Shown: one piece after another, positions 19,976-30,253 of the stretch
Position numbering within the stretch: position 1 is the stretch's first letter
How the letters are laid out: the number at the start of each line of letters is the position of its first letter
Assembly: GCF_026262505.1 (NCBI RefSeq)
Contig: NC_067207.1
Location: forward strand, 18,010,082-18,074,081
Source of the DNA: Trichomonas vaginalis G3
Taxonomy: Eukaryota > Parabasalia > Trichomonadida > Trichomonadidae
Direction: 5' to 3'
Length of the DNA stretch: 64,000 nt
The notes under the pieces: generated by a model
Told to the model about the DNA's origin: nothing
What the model saw: only the letters and a program-made list of their open reading frames with translations
The model's database searches: none
Position numbers and translations under genes: made by a program

Positions 19976-20377
19976 ATGTATGAAATGAACAATATACTCG
20001 ACAAGGGTTTGAATGTAAAGCTAACGAATGAAAATATTGTTGAATTCACTGAGACAGGTGCTGTGTATAAAGATGTAGAACTACTGAACAAAAGAGCTAA
20101 GGGAAGAAGCAGGAACATGAACAAAGGGTGGAAGCCTATAAAAATTTATGTCAATGATGGCTCAGGAGGTTCAAACATAAAGTATGCAGAAAGTTATAGA
20201 GTTTATGCTCTCAAAGGTGAAAAGCCTTCATTTAAGAACAGCTATTCTAACGCATATCCTCAAAAGCTAACGGATGGGGAAGTGGATGATATGAATGACA
20301 GCAAAAATATTAACAGAAATGGCGACAGAGATGCATGGAATTTGTTTACCATCAGTCAATTGAAGGTTAAACTTTAA
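19976..20377 (+). CDS. Unknown protein (133 aa)
   Basis: The ATG at 19976 (MYEMNNIL) is chosen because it follows the AAAAACCTTTTAT leader shared with the divergent CCG gene. The protein is basic in the middle (KRAKGRSRNMNKGWKPIKI) and rich in Asn, Asp and Ser later. No family recognised. It overlaps the stop of the ATPase gene by 4 bp, convergent. It looks whole. Confidence 0.5.
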   Translation: MYEMNNILDKGLNVKLTNENIVEFTETGAVYKDVELLNKRAKGRSRNMNKGWKPIKIYVNDGSGGSNIKYAESYRVYALKGEKPSFKNSYSNAYPQKLTDGEVDDMNDSKNINRNGDRDAWNLFTISQLKVKL

Positions 20378-21261
20378 AACAATGTTGGTCGTTCCCATGG
20401 AATATTTTTGACTTTAATGGTATTAGTCATGATATGAATCTCAAGGTATGAACGAGGAGAGATGAGAGACTTATATGCTTCCCAAATTTCTTCAAAAGGT
20501 AATGTTATACCTGACTGTTTCCAAATGAGTTCAATATCATAACGTGAGAAACCTTGAAAGATAACGAAGTCAGTTATGAGACGTTTTATGTTTAAAGCTA
20601 AAAACCTCCATGTTTGCATAAGTATTGCTACAGTTAAGTGGTAATGTCTGACTTTAGTAATGATGTTAGCTAATGGTGAGTCAGGCTTTGACACTAAACC
20701 TTTACCAGCGAAGTCGTCGCAAACGAGCAGAGTGTTTGAAGGATATTTTTTGAAGGGGTATTTTGAAAGTTTTGATAGAATGTAGTTTGTCAGTCGTTTC
20801 ATATCGTAAACTCCTGAGTACTGACGTAAGTGGTGTTTGTCAATAATTCTTTCCATCTCTTCTGAAGTCTTTTGCATTCCTGACTGTATAAATTCAACGA
20901 TGGCATAATATTTCCTCTTACGTCGAACGTAACGTTGAAGAAATTCAATGAGTTCACTGTCTGGAACTTTAACGACAGAGGCTTGAACTTTTGACATAAA
21001 TGTTTTCGCTGTTGAGTCCATAGAGTCTGAAGTTGCTGATATAATGATTTGGTCATAATATGAGTCATTTCCTAAACGCTCTGTTATGAGTATATGACGA
21101 ATGAGGTTAAATGTCTTACCTGACCCCATCTTTCCACAATAGAAATAAACGCCATTTGAACAGAATTCATAATCTTTGCTGAAAGGAAGAATGAGAGAAG
21201 AGTTAAGTTTGTCTGTAGTTTCATTCATGTCTTCATCTACGTCATGTATTAAATGCTTCAT
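20374..21261 (-). CDS. A32-like DNA packaging ATPase (295 aa), Element 1
   Basis: Walker A GKMGSGKT lies near residue 45 and Walker B LLVCDDFAG near residue 190. The following TVAILMQTWR fits sensor glutamine of the FtsK/HerA-like packaging ATPases of Polintons and large DNA viruses. It would pump element DNA into capsids. The Element 2 counterpart is 34469-35344 (291 aa). It is divergent from the 21278 gene with only 16 bp of leader (TTTTATCTCCATTAAAA). It looks whole. Confidence 0.8.
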   Translation of the reverse strand: MKHLIHDVDEDMNETTDKLNSSLILPFSKDYEFCSNGVYFYCGKMGSGKTFNLIRHILITERLGNDSYYDQIIISATSDSMDSTAKTFMSKVQASVVKVPDSELIEFLQRYVRRKRKYYAIVEFIQSGMQKTSEEMERIIDKHHLRQYSGVYDMKRLTNYILSKLSKYPFKKYPSNTLLVCDDFAGKGLVSKPDSPLANIITKVRHYHLTVAILMQTWRFLALNIKRLITDFVIFQGFSRYDIELIWKQSGITLPFEEIWEAYKSLISPRSYLEIHIMTNTIKVKNIPWERPTLF

Positions 21262-21277
21262 TTTATCTCCATTAAAA

Positions 21278-22159
21278 ATGCAAGTCAGAAATATTCAGAA
21301 CATAGCACCGAGTCTAACTGACAAGAGTATAAAGATATACTATGAACACGTTATGATGAAACCAACCAAAATTCAAGAAAGTCAGTATACTTATGAATAT
21401 CCAAGACACTGGGTAGAGTATGTAGGAGGTGAGAAAGCTATTGAAATCAGACAGGTTCGAAGTATTCCAGCAGGAAGGACAATATTATTGAAGAACTTTA
21501 ATGTTTTGAGGTATAATGATGAAACAAAGAAGCAAGATAGTTTTCCCATTGCTGTGTATGTGAACCTAGACACAGGAGATGACATGAAAGTTTTTAACAC
21601 AAAGCTTCAAACGGTAGTGAGAGAACAACTTACTGCGGAAGGGCATCCATTACCTTCAGAAGTTACCATAGCATATAATTTTGAAACAAACTCAATAGAT
21701 TTTAAAGTCGTCTCTGCAAAGAAGTCAGGTTTTACATTTAATGAAGCAGATGTATATTCGAATGAAAACTTCAAAGCTATTGCATGGTTAGATAATGACG
21801 ATTGCTTTAAGAAAATATTTAAATTCAGTGACTCAACGATGTCAATAGATGACCTTCGTGGAATGTTACCATCGATGTTTACAGTTGAAGGTTCAGCAGG
21901 ATTGCTTACAAGATTGTCAATTGGTGGTATTTGGTCTCGTGAGAACATTGTTATAAAATCCAGTATAAGTGAATTTGCTGAAGAATCTATATTATGTCTT
22001 TCAAACTACATGTATTCGCCGCCGAAGCATTATAGTATAACAAACTTTGTCAGTAAGTTTAACATAAGACTTGTCGAACCTTCTTCAATGAAAGATGTTG
22101 TGCTACCTAAAGATGGAAAGGATGGACTCATTATTGAGATGATTTTAATTGCATATTAA
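21278..22159 (+). CDS. YP-x-x-W family protein, copy b (293 aa)
   Basis: The ATG at 21278 (MQVRNIQNI) follows the shared 16-bp leader. The signature is YPRHWVEYVGGEKAIEIRQV, matching YPIRWLQ...KAIGFRKV and YPLRWLR...KAIGFRRM in Element 2. Later segments (IVIKSSISEFAEESILCLSN ... YSPPKHYSITNFVSKFNIRL) align with ASFSSSNNSFLCIG ... YEPPSNSFSDFQVWF. Length and order are conserved, so it is one family of presumed structural proteins. No named family recognised. It looks whole. Confidence 0.55.
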   Translation: MQVRNIQNIAPSLTDKSIKIYYEHVMMKPTKIQESQYTYEYPRHWVEYVGGEKAIEIRQVRSIPAGRTILLKNFNVLRYNDETKKQDSFPIAVYVNLDTGDDMKVFNTKLQTVVREQLTAEGHPLPSEVTIAYNFETNSIDFKVVSAKKSGFTFNEADVYSNENFKAIAWLDNDDCFKKIFKFSDSTMSIDDLRGMLPSMFTVEGSAGLLTRLSIGGIWSRENIVIKSSISEFAEESILCLSNYMYSPPKHYSITNFVSKFNIRLVEPSSMKDVVLPKDGKDGLIIEMILIAY

Positions 22160-22384
22160 ATGAGCTTGTTCTTGAAGGTCATTCATGATGAAATAACTGT
22201 TGTAGAAGATGTTAGCAATTGTTCAGACATTTTGAAGCGAATAGATGAGATAAGAAAGAAGTTAGATAGACCGCAAAGCGGTGAGGGCGAAGCCCGTGAG
22301 AATGTTTATGTTTCATTGACTTTCTCCAGTAACGAGAACTTTTATGAGATAATATTGAAGAGAGATGATTTTAATATGGTGTAA
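22160..22384 (+). CDS. Small protein (74 aa) with hairpin-coded insert
   Basis: The ATG abuts the stop of the preceding gene (TAAATG), and its own stop abuts the next ATG. Residues 38-47 (RPQSGEGEARE) are coded by a double mini-hairpin ACCGC-AAA-GCGGT and GGGC-GAA-GCCC (22270-22295). The flanking residues would form a continuous helix and strand without it, so it reads like an insert in a real gene. Function unknown. Confidence 0.5.
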   Translation: MSLFLKVIHDEITVVEDVSNCSDILKRIDEIRKKLDRPQSGEGEARENVYVSLTFSSNENFYEIILKRDDFNMV

Positions 22385-22900
22385 ATGGTAGCTTGGGCAG
22401 CTTTAGGCGCAATGGGAACAAAAGCATTAGCATTTGGAGCAAAAGCACTTGGAGCTTATGACGCAGTAAATAAAATGAGTGGAGGAAGGGTTTCGAAGAC
22501 ATTAGATGCAAATAAAGGAAAGATTGGAGGCTGGGTTGCAAAGAAGTTAAGATTAAATAAAATAGGGCTCATAAATAAAGCATCCAATTTGGTTGCGACT
22601 GAGTCGGAAAATGCTTTAGGAAAGGACGATGAGTTTTCAAAACACGCAAAAGACTTTAATGACCAGATGAAAGGTGAAACAATGCATTTAAATAGAGTCG
22701 ATGGAACTCTTCCTCCACCAGCAGTTCTTCCGTATGGTCCCTATGGAATGTATGGAAACCCTTACGAAAGACCATTTGACCCATTGACTGGTGGAAGTAA
22801 CTGGTATCATTACGGACGAAGAAGAAAGACAGTCAAGTTGGAGACAGACGTGAAGAAAGCAACTAAAAAGAAACCAAGGAAGAGAGTTATAAAGCAATGA
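22385..22900 (+). CDS. Gly/Ala-rich protein with Pro/Tyr segment and basic tail (171 aa)
   Basis: An N-terminal Ala/Gly-rich amphipathic or membrane-active stretch (WAALGAMGTKALAFGAKALG) is followed by a PYGPYGMYGNPYERPFDP region and a strongly basic end (TKKKPRKRVIKQ). Such a plan resembles adenovirus-type cement or membrane-lytic core proteins, an analogy only. Compare 42173 and 45755 in Element 2. The last codons lie inside the right terminal repeat. It looks whole. Confidence 0.5.
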   Translation: MVAWAALGAMGTKALAFGAKALGAYDAVNKMSGGRVSKTLDANKGKIGGWVAKKLRLNKIGLINKASNLVATESENALGKDDEFSKHAKDFNDQMKGETMHLNRVDGTLPPPAVLPYGPYGMYGNPYERPFDPLTGGSNWYHYGRRRKTVKLETDVKKATKKKPRKRVIKQ

Positions 22901-23592
22901 ATTCATGAGGTGAAAAAAGAGGTGAAAAAAGAGGTGAGATGTCACCACTTCACCTAAATTTATTTTTGCGCTATGTTTTCATACGTGTGAGGGTGGTGAT
23001 ATCATTAATTTTTAAGTTTATTTTTAAGTTTATTTTTAAGTTTACTGAAAATTTTTATTTGGATGTAAATGACAGAACAAAAGCAACTCATTCGAATTCC
23101 ACAGTATAACAAACATACATTTAAACATTTATTCTTCCTTCCTGAGCATAACATGTTCTTTCAAATACATCCGAGACCAGTTGACTTTTCATTGACTGTT
23201 TATAAAGATAGAAATAGTTATATCATTAAACCATACGATGACGAAGGTAAGTTATGTAAATTGTACGTTAAGAAGTTAGAGAAAGTTTATGGCTTCAAGT
23301 ATGACTACAATAGGGTTAACACTGATGATGAAGATATTGAGGAAAATTTATGAGAACATTAGTGAAGTTGTTAGTGAGAACGATAGTGAGAACGTTTATT
23401 TTTACAGTAGTGAAGTCGTTTGTGAAAACATTAGTGAGGTGAAGTGGTTGGCGGTTTTGTAAATATTTAAGGTTAAGTTAGTGTTGTCGTTTGTGTTGTA
23501 AAAATATACGTTAACGGTTTTGTAAATATTTAAGGTTAAGTTGGTGTACGGAGGTGCGCAGTGCCTCAGTACCCAACTTAACCATACTAACT
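22876..23592. repeat. Element 1 right terminal inverted repeat (717 bp)
   Basis: Inverse of 910-1689 lacking one 63-bp unit. Contains the mirror gene-end palindrome at 22903-22966 and the second copy of the 94-aa gene. Ends CCATACTAACT. Confidence 0.9.
23069..23353 (+). CDS. Terminal-repeat protein (94 aa), copy B
   Basis: Identical in sequence to the product of 1212-1496 because it lies in the opposite terminal repeat. Both copies are transcribed toward the element ends. See copy A for the match with the HNH C-terminal domain. Confidence 0.75.
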   Translation: MTEQKQLIRIPQYNKHTFKHLFFLPEHNMFFQIHPRPVDFSLTVYKDRNSYIIKPYDDEGKLCKLYVKKLEKVYGFKYDYNRVNTDDEDIEENL

Positions 23593-23597
23593 ATTAA
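23593..23597. repeat. Target-site duplication of Element 1, right copy
   Basis: ATTAA, matching 905-909. Confidence 0.85.
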
Positions 23598-24145
23598 TTT
23601 ATTTTTTACCAGATTATCAAGGACAAATTAGAACAGTTTATAAAGATCTTGAAAACATTCAAGAGAAATTACTTAATATGCTTAATTCAAACGAAATTAC
23701 TCAGTTCCAAATTCAATTACTCTGTAAATTCTTCATAAATTACGCCAAGCAAAAAAAAAATCATGTACAAAAGGCAATTAAATCTTATATTCAAGATAAA
23801 TTATATAACTCGCCAAAGTGGAGAAATGAAATATTCAAATGAGAATAATATCCGCATTGAAGCTATGATCAAATCAAGTATTTTTGACTAGTGTAATATA
23901 CGCAACGAATTAGTGTTCAAATTGCCTCTTCCAACTTTAAATATCGATGAAATAATTGAAATTTCAAATAGGAAGAAAATTACGTATTTTGAATGTTGTT
24001 TGGAATTACGGAATTCTATTGATGAAATCACCACATTTCAATACTATAAGAATTTTTTCAAATTTAATTTTAAGAGTGAAATGGCATTAGATTTCACAAA
24101 AAAAGTATTAAGTATAATTTGGGAGGGATCGGATGGTTCGTATTA
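23598..24145 (+). pseudogene. Host gene, middle fragment between the two elements
   Basis: This continues the frame of 681-909 across one copy of the duplication. It codes a helical segment (PDYQGQIRTVYKDLENIQEK and on), shifts frame at an A-run near 23750, has stops around 23840-23890, and is open again at 23913-24145 (IIEISNRKKITYFECCLELR). It stops at the TATTA where Element 2 starts. The family is not named; it looks like a multicopy trichomonad hypothetical protein. Confidence 0.55.
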
Positions 24146-24162
24146 AAAAAAAAAAAAAAAAA

Positions 24163-24200
24163 GGTAGTGGGGCTTCCAGGCACTTCGTGCCTTCTAGCCC
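24163..24200. repeat. Element 2 left terminal inverted repeat
   Basis: GGTAGTGGGGCTTCCAGG, then the hairpin GGCAC-TTC-GTGCC (24179-24191), then TTCTAGCCC. It pairs with 47390-47427. A related block at 24250-24278 has the same flanks (CTTCCAG and TTCTAGCCC) around a different hairpin, GGGGC-TGC-GCCCC. Confidence 0.8.
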
Positions 24201-24347
24201 TGAGGATGAATGAGTATAATGAAGTTTTTTTTTTTTTTCTTGGGGTGGTCTTCCAGGGGCTGCGCCCCTTCTAGCCCACATAAATGAAGTTCTTATATTC
24301 GGAGGGCTTCCAGGAGCTTTTCACAAATTATATATGTTTTCATGTTT

Positions 24348-24872
24348 TGTCAAGACTTCTTCGTAAATGTTTTGTCAAGACTTCTTCGTAAATGTTTTGT
24401 CATGATTTCATCGTAAATGTTTTGTCAAGACTTCTTCGTAAATGTTTTGTCAAGACTTCTTCGTAAATGTTTTGTCAAGACTTCTTCGTAAATGTTTTGT
24501 CAAGACTTCTTCGTAAATGTTTTGTCAAGACTTCTTCGTAAATGTTTTGTCAAGACTTCTTCGTAAATGTTTTGTCAAGACTTCTTCGTAAATGTTTTGT
24601 CAAGACTTCTTCGTAAATGTTTTGTCAAGCTTTCATCGTAAATGTTTTGTCAAGACTTCTTCGTAAATGTTTTGTCAAGACTTCTTCGTAAATGTTTTGT
24701 CATGATTTCATCGTAAATGTTTTGTCATGATTTCATCGTAAATGTTTTGTCAAGACTTCTTCGTAAATGTTTTGTCAAGATTTCATCGTAAATGTTTTGT
24801 CAAGATTTCATCGTAAATGTTTTGTCAAGACTTCTTCGTAAATGTTTTGTCATGATTTCTTCGTCATAGGCA
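24348..24872. repeat. 25-bp tandem array, about 20 units
   Basis: Contiguous units with two spellings, TTTTGTCAAGACTTCTTCG... and TTTTGTCATGATTTCATCG..., each ending TAAATG. Period 25 bp, no spacers. The same unit forms arrays near the KilA-N block in both elements (11727, 13075, 36705, 37140, 38545). It could be an iteron-type protein-binding or origin array. Confidence 0.85.
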
Positions 24873-24989
24873 CGGAGATAGGACCGTTATTTTACAAAAC
24901 TGACAACACTTTGACCGAGTAGTTTTTTGTGCTGAACAAAAAGTGTCATATAAACATCTGTCAAAAACCGCTTTTTAACTTCACTTAAA

Positions 24990-27900
24990 ATGCCACGTAA
25001 GCTACGTAAGAATATACGTAAGAGGAAGAGAGCATTGAAACATCCAATAGTAAGACTAACACCACAACAACAGTTGCAACAACAAATGCTGAATGACCCC
25101 ACTATGTTGCAACAAATGTCAAGCAATCCTATGCTTTTAAACCGAGTTGTTGGTGCACAGAGTGGAGGTTTAAGAGCGGCACTTTTAGCGAAAATGGCAG
25201 GCTATGGTGGAGCTGCAGACGGAACAGCCTATAACCCTCAAAGTCAAATGAATTTGAGTTCACTCAAAAATCAAATAACAGATGTCAAAAAGTCAAACAT
25301 AGACATACAGAAGCAAATAAGTGAAAACGAAAAGAAACTAGAATATGACAGACACACAAAGAAACTCAATGAGTTAAACGTAGAGAAAAAGAAGAAAGAG
25401 AACAACTGAAAGAACTAAGTACAGAGGAATATGCGAAAAAAGTGTCAGAAAAAGCAGCAGAAGTAGCAAAAATGGAACAAGATGTCATAAATTTGAAAAA
25501 CCATACTACTCAATATAAAATACTGAAAGATGAAGAGATAAAAAAAAGCCCTGAAGACATATATGGATAGCGATGAGTATAAAAAAGAAGTTGAAGCAAA
25601 TGTAAAGGCAGAAAAACTTTTACAGTTGCAAAACCAAACCGTACAGTATGAAAACTTAGCACAAGAAAGTAAAAATAACGACGCGGCTATGCAAAAGGCA
25701 ATGAAAGCGCAGAATATATAAAAGCTAACAATGACTGGTTAGATGCCCAAGCCAACGCTAAAGCAGCCCAACTCATAGGGTCAATAAGGACAAAAATACA
25801 AGCGGATGAAGATAGTTCAAATGAAGCTTTAACAAATGCTGACTTTAAGAACGCTTTCGAAGCTCTTCATAGTAAGGTGAAACAAGTGAACGACTTCTCA
25901 TCTGGAAAGAAACTGAAGTCTGAAGGTTTCGACAAAGAGTTAAAAGAAGTAGCACAAAATATGACGAAAATAACAGATGCAGCAACGAGACAGGCAGTTC
26001 AAAGTGCCTATGACGCCGTTAGAGCAACTGTTGTGAAAAGTCAAGAAAAAGAGTTACAACAGACCAAAACAGACCTAGTAAATGCTTTCTTAAGAACGAA
26101 AAGTCAGGTAGGACATTATGCTGCAGATGGAACATATGTGCCAGCTGGTGGAACTTATATACCACCAAACCCTCCAAGAGAAGCACCTGCACCAGGACTA
26201 CCTAAAACATTTACATCGTCACATGGACATAGACACAGGCATGCACCAAAACCAACACAACAACCAACAGTTCAAAATCCAACACAACAACCACCTCCAC
26301 AACCAGCACCAAACCCAACACAACAACCAACAGTTCAAAATCCAGCACAACAGCCACCTCCACAACCAACAGTTCAAAACCCTGCACAACAACAACCACA
26401 AACAGAACAAGGACATAAAAGAAGTAGAGAACAAGGAAACCAAGAATTCTTAAAAATGCTTAAAGAAGAGTGTGGTTTCCCAGATACTGTTGACTTTAGT
26501 GACAGATATAAAGAAGCTATTAGAAAGTTCAAGGATGGAAATACTGACCCGAACCTATTTAGCTTTATGGCTCAGCACCAAAACGGATATAATCTCAAAC
26601 CTGGAAAATACAAGCTCGCTAAGGGATATGATTTAATAGCATATCATCCAAATGACATGGATGAATTTACTCCGAGATATTTGATGTCAGAGCTAAATGA
26701 CAATTCAACTTTCGTCATGAAACGCGTAAAAAATAGAGACGGAACGAAAGAACAAAAGCTTATGAATGCGGATGACGTAGATAGGGAAATTGTTGAAAAC
26801 GGTCTCGGAATATATGAAATGCCAGCAGATGAGGTACAAGAAACTCCACAGGAAGAAGTTCAGATACAACCAGACATGGAAGAAATAGTTCAGCAACAAC
26901 AGCTAGAAGAGCCTGAAGGAAACGAACAAGTCCCTCCTTTGGAAACTAACTTCACAGAACTAGATGAAGATTTGGAACAGCCGAAAAATCTTGACCCTCA
27001 ACAAGAGCATGAGGTGAATATGGAATCTTTCAAGAGTCTAAGAAAGATTCGGCTGACATAGTAGAAGAATATCGAAAAATGTTTGCCGACATACAAAAGA
27101 CTCCAACACCAGATGAAAATATTCAGCATAGAATGAAAGTACTGAAAGAAAATGTACACAAATACAACAACCCTTTTTACTTACGAGCATTTAACGTTCA
27201 ATCTTCGGATGAACTCGGTGAAGATAAAAGGTTAAATTTCAAGAAAACATATAGAAATGAAACATTGTTTAAAGTTCATTCAGAACCTAGCCAAGATGGA
27301 AACAAACCTACTTTTGTTTCTGCAGACGATGGAACTACAATGAGATGGGGTCATAAAGCTAATCCGGATAGGTGGTTCATAAACTTACAACCACAATTCC
27401 AAGAAGTTGTAGACGCAATGGAATTGAATGGTGAACGAGATATAGCTGGTATTTTAAGCGCGGCTTTAATGCCATTGAAAGATATGAAACATGCAGATAT
27501 TTTGGACCAGTATGAAATGAACATGGCTGATGGAAATATAACACCTGACGTTCTAGAACATTTATCTCAAAGAACTACACAGAACCATAGAGATGGTATA
27601 TTTGGTGAAGAGTTTAGAAAGAAAGTTAGGGAGAGCGAAGGAAGAGAACCTATTGTACATGACCTTGCAAACGAAAGTTTACAAAATGTCATAAAAACTT
27701 ACTTTGCAGACGATGAACTGAGAAGGGATGAATATTTAAGAAAACTCAAATGGACAGTACCAAATGAAATGTTAGTATTGAAAAACATGTTCCTTGACAA
27801 AAATAAAACCAACTACAGAAATAAACGACGCAAGACTGAAAGATTGGGTAAAAGCTTTCCCATTCACAAAAGATATAGTTGGTAACATGGAAAGAAAACC

Positions 27901-28183
27901 AGAATGGCTACAAAAACATATATTTGGAAACGAGCATATTCCATATGGACAGGCACTGTTTGAAGAGCTTGAACCGGAAACTCAGGACAGAGTCATGCAA
28001 ACAATAAGCGACGACTCAAATACAAACTATGACAAACTCTTTCTAGGATATAGGTTACCTGAGATGGGCGACCAGAGCCCAAAGGCAAAAAGGGCATGGA
28101 AAATTTGCAACATACTAGATGAACATAATGCAAAGATGCAACAACTTCAAGCAGAGGGCAATGAAGGAAAAAAGAAGAGTTAA
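24990..28183 (+). pseudogene. Large Gln/Pro-rich coiled-coil protein (fossil)
   Basis: The start MPRKLRKNIRKRKRALKHP is strongly basic, followed by Gln-rich and coiled-coil segments, a repeat region of NPTQQPTVQNP/QPPPQP type (about 26260-26400) and an acidic middle. The C-terminal part has no recognised domain. A large, basic-ended, repeat-bearing protein just before the capsid gene could be a core or scaffold protein. Element 1 has no obvious counterpart. It is broken (about four breaks). The spacer 24873-24989 holds its leader and nothing else seen. Confidence 0.5.
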
Positions 28184-28273
28184 AAACTCAGTCAGGAAGA
28201 AAGTAAAGCTTGGTCCACGTGGGTTCTATTATGACATATAAATCCAACTATTCTATATTTTTACTCATATGAA

Positions 28274-29875
28274 ATGTACGCCGCTCAGAATATAACGCCA
28301 ACAGTTTTGGATGCTATGAATGGAAATGTTTCCGAATGGTATAACGAATGCGACAATGCCATTAGAAGGTCAGAAATAGTTCTGGAACTTACGAATATAC
28401 AACTGCTGTTTCTTATGGAAATGTAGGTGAGTTTGGAGAAGGTTCTTCAACAACAGTAGATATTGCTTGCGACAGGTTTCATATTATTTCTATTGACAAC
28501 TCATTCTTATACGTGGAACAAGACATTGAAATAAAACCTTCTGCCAAGTTGTCTGACAAGAAAGGTTGCAATGGAATTTTCTATGTCGGATACCAATATG
28601 CTCCAGAAGTTTTCATGGGATATAAGATATATTCTAACTCTGACTTAGTTCAAACAGTAACATGGGCAAACTATGAATGGTTCGCTTTGAGAAACTCAGT
28701 ACAACCACAAGCTAGAGAACAAACAGACCAGTATGCAAATATTGAGAAAATAAGAAGACTTGACCCTAACGTTCCAGGAGTTTATGTTAACCTTTCTGGT
28801 TCAGATGGAACTGCTGCCACTAAAGTAAAACTGAAACTTAGAGTTCCTTTGTCATCTTTCCTCATCTTCAGGTTTTTAAGATACTTGCCAAACTGGGCAG
28901 GAAAAATTTCTATCGAACTTACTCCAAGCAAAAATAACTTAGTCATTGCACCAACACAAGACCCATTCACTCTTACAGACGTAAAGGGAGCAAATCAAAC
29001 GTCATTCGCCGACTTTTGCAAAAACAAAGTTGACTTAGACTTTGGTTTCTCAAACCTCAACACTGAAGTAAACTATTATTTCAATGCTGCTGGAGATGCT
29101 TGGGACCCAGTTAAGTTCACATGCGAAAAGTTTGAATGCAAGAGAATAGAAAGCAGACTTGCAGTCTATATGTTGGACCCAGATATTTCAAATGCTTTAG
29201 CTGCCAAATATATTGCAGTTCCACTTATGTTCCCTATACACCAAATATCTGTCAAAGACTTTGCAGGTGAAGTTGGAAACCAAAGTGCTGACCAGGTGCA
29301 AGAACAGATATGCTTTAACAACTGCAATGAAACATGCAGATACTATGTTTGTACTGTTCAGACGAACTATAATGACTATTCTTGCTTCTACAACCCTGGT
29401 ATTAAATACCATATAAACATAGATGGCAAATACTATCCAAGAGAAGAATATTCTACAGTTGAGGATATGAGGTCATACAACTTGACATTAGATGCTATGA
29501 ACTTTAACAACAACTTCACAACAACCATTAACCCTGAAATGCAAAGTTCTATATGCCATATGTGAAAGTATGGACTCATACAGGAGGTCAAAAAACTCAA
29601 TATACAAATGGAACCGTTCAAACTTTTGGCTTGGCATTCCATTTGCTGACTCAGAAGACTTTATGGGTGGTATTTCAACTGTTGGTACAGTTCAAATACA
29701 ATATACTGGTGACAGAGACGGTCCAGATGAACTGAGAGCAAAGAAGTTTACAAAACCAATAGCACTTTTCACGGAAGATGCTCTTTTGAAAATTCGTTCG
29801 ATGAAACCTGCTGGGGCTCCTCAGATTGGTATAACGACAGCTTCCATCGAGCAGATTTTGGCAGCAGGTCAGTAA
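28274..29875 (+). pseudogene. Major capsid protein, double jelly-roll (fossil), Element 2
   Basis: The gene begins MYAAQNITPT behind ATATTTTTACTCATATGAA. The central segment KLKLRVPLSSFLIFRFLRYL aligns with KLRLRIPVRRFLP in Element 1, and the C-terminal part has further beta-rich blocks and an unusual number of cysteines (CFNNCNETCRYYVC). The size, about 530 codons, suits a double jelly-roll capsid protein. It is broken (about two breaks). Confidence 0.65.
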
Positions 29876-30020
29876 GTTGTTTCTTGAACTGACTTCTCTC
29901 CGTCAAATATTGACAGTACGCCAGTTTTGACATAGTATTGTATTATAAACTTACCTTTAGAAATATCGGTCAGTTTGTTGTTATATTTTTGTCTGCTTCA
30001 AGAACTTTCACCATCCTCGG

Positions 30021-30188
30021 TTATACCAACTTTCTTTGCTTTATGAAATATTTAGGTTCAGCAAAGACTGCTATTCTATAACATTTTCCATTGTTTGTAT
30101 AAAGAACTATTCTGTCAATGAACTTGTATTGTTTGTGTGTGTAAACTTTGTTTTGCTTCAATTCGAAGAGATACTCAAATACGTCCAT
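30021..30188 (-). CDS. Small protein (55 aa)
   Basis: The ATG at 30188 (MDVFEYLFELKQNK) is preferred since longer starts overlap the next gene's coding sequence. It is a compact basic protein (HKQYKFIDRIVLYTNNGKCY, ending KQRKLV). Function unknown. Convergent with the capsid gene and divergent from the CCG gene. Confidence 0.45.
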   Translation of the reverse strand: MDVFEYLFELKQNKVYTHKQYKFIDRIVLYTNNGKCYRIAVFAEPKYFIKQRKLV

Positions 30189-30253
30189 CTTTTTAATTCT
30201 AAGTAAAATGTCATTTCCGAAAAATAGAAGCGTAAGTGTTTCAAAAGGTTTAA

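Larger units (their letters stand above)
910..23592. mobile_element. Element 1: Polinton/Maverick, 22.7 kb
   Basis: The element is bounded by long inverted repeats that begin AG and end CT, and by the duplication ATTAA. It carries the Polinton core: protein-primed DNA polymerase B, rve integrase, packaging ATPase, double jelly-roll capsid protein and a penton-like protein, plus two KilA-N proteins and a phage-like fibre. No adenain-type protease or helicase was recognised. The two ends match each other apart from one 63-bp repeat unit, which points to recent insertion or homogenisation. The element is broken: about eight to ten breaks, mainly in polymerase, fibre and capsid genes. Confidence 0.9.

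Noticed and set aside
24146-24162. A-run as the tail of a LINE or other retroposed element
   Set aside because: The opposite end has the inverse T-run and a matching inverted repeat, so the ends are symmetrical and not a poly-A tail.
24348-24872. CRISPR-like array
   Set aside because: The 25-bp units are contiguous with no unique spacers and no cas genes are near; it is a plain tandem array.
26118-26453. His/Gln-rich 111-aa frame
   Set aside because: It is the alternate frame of the Pro/Gln repeat in the large coiled-coil gene.
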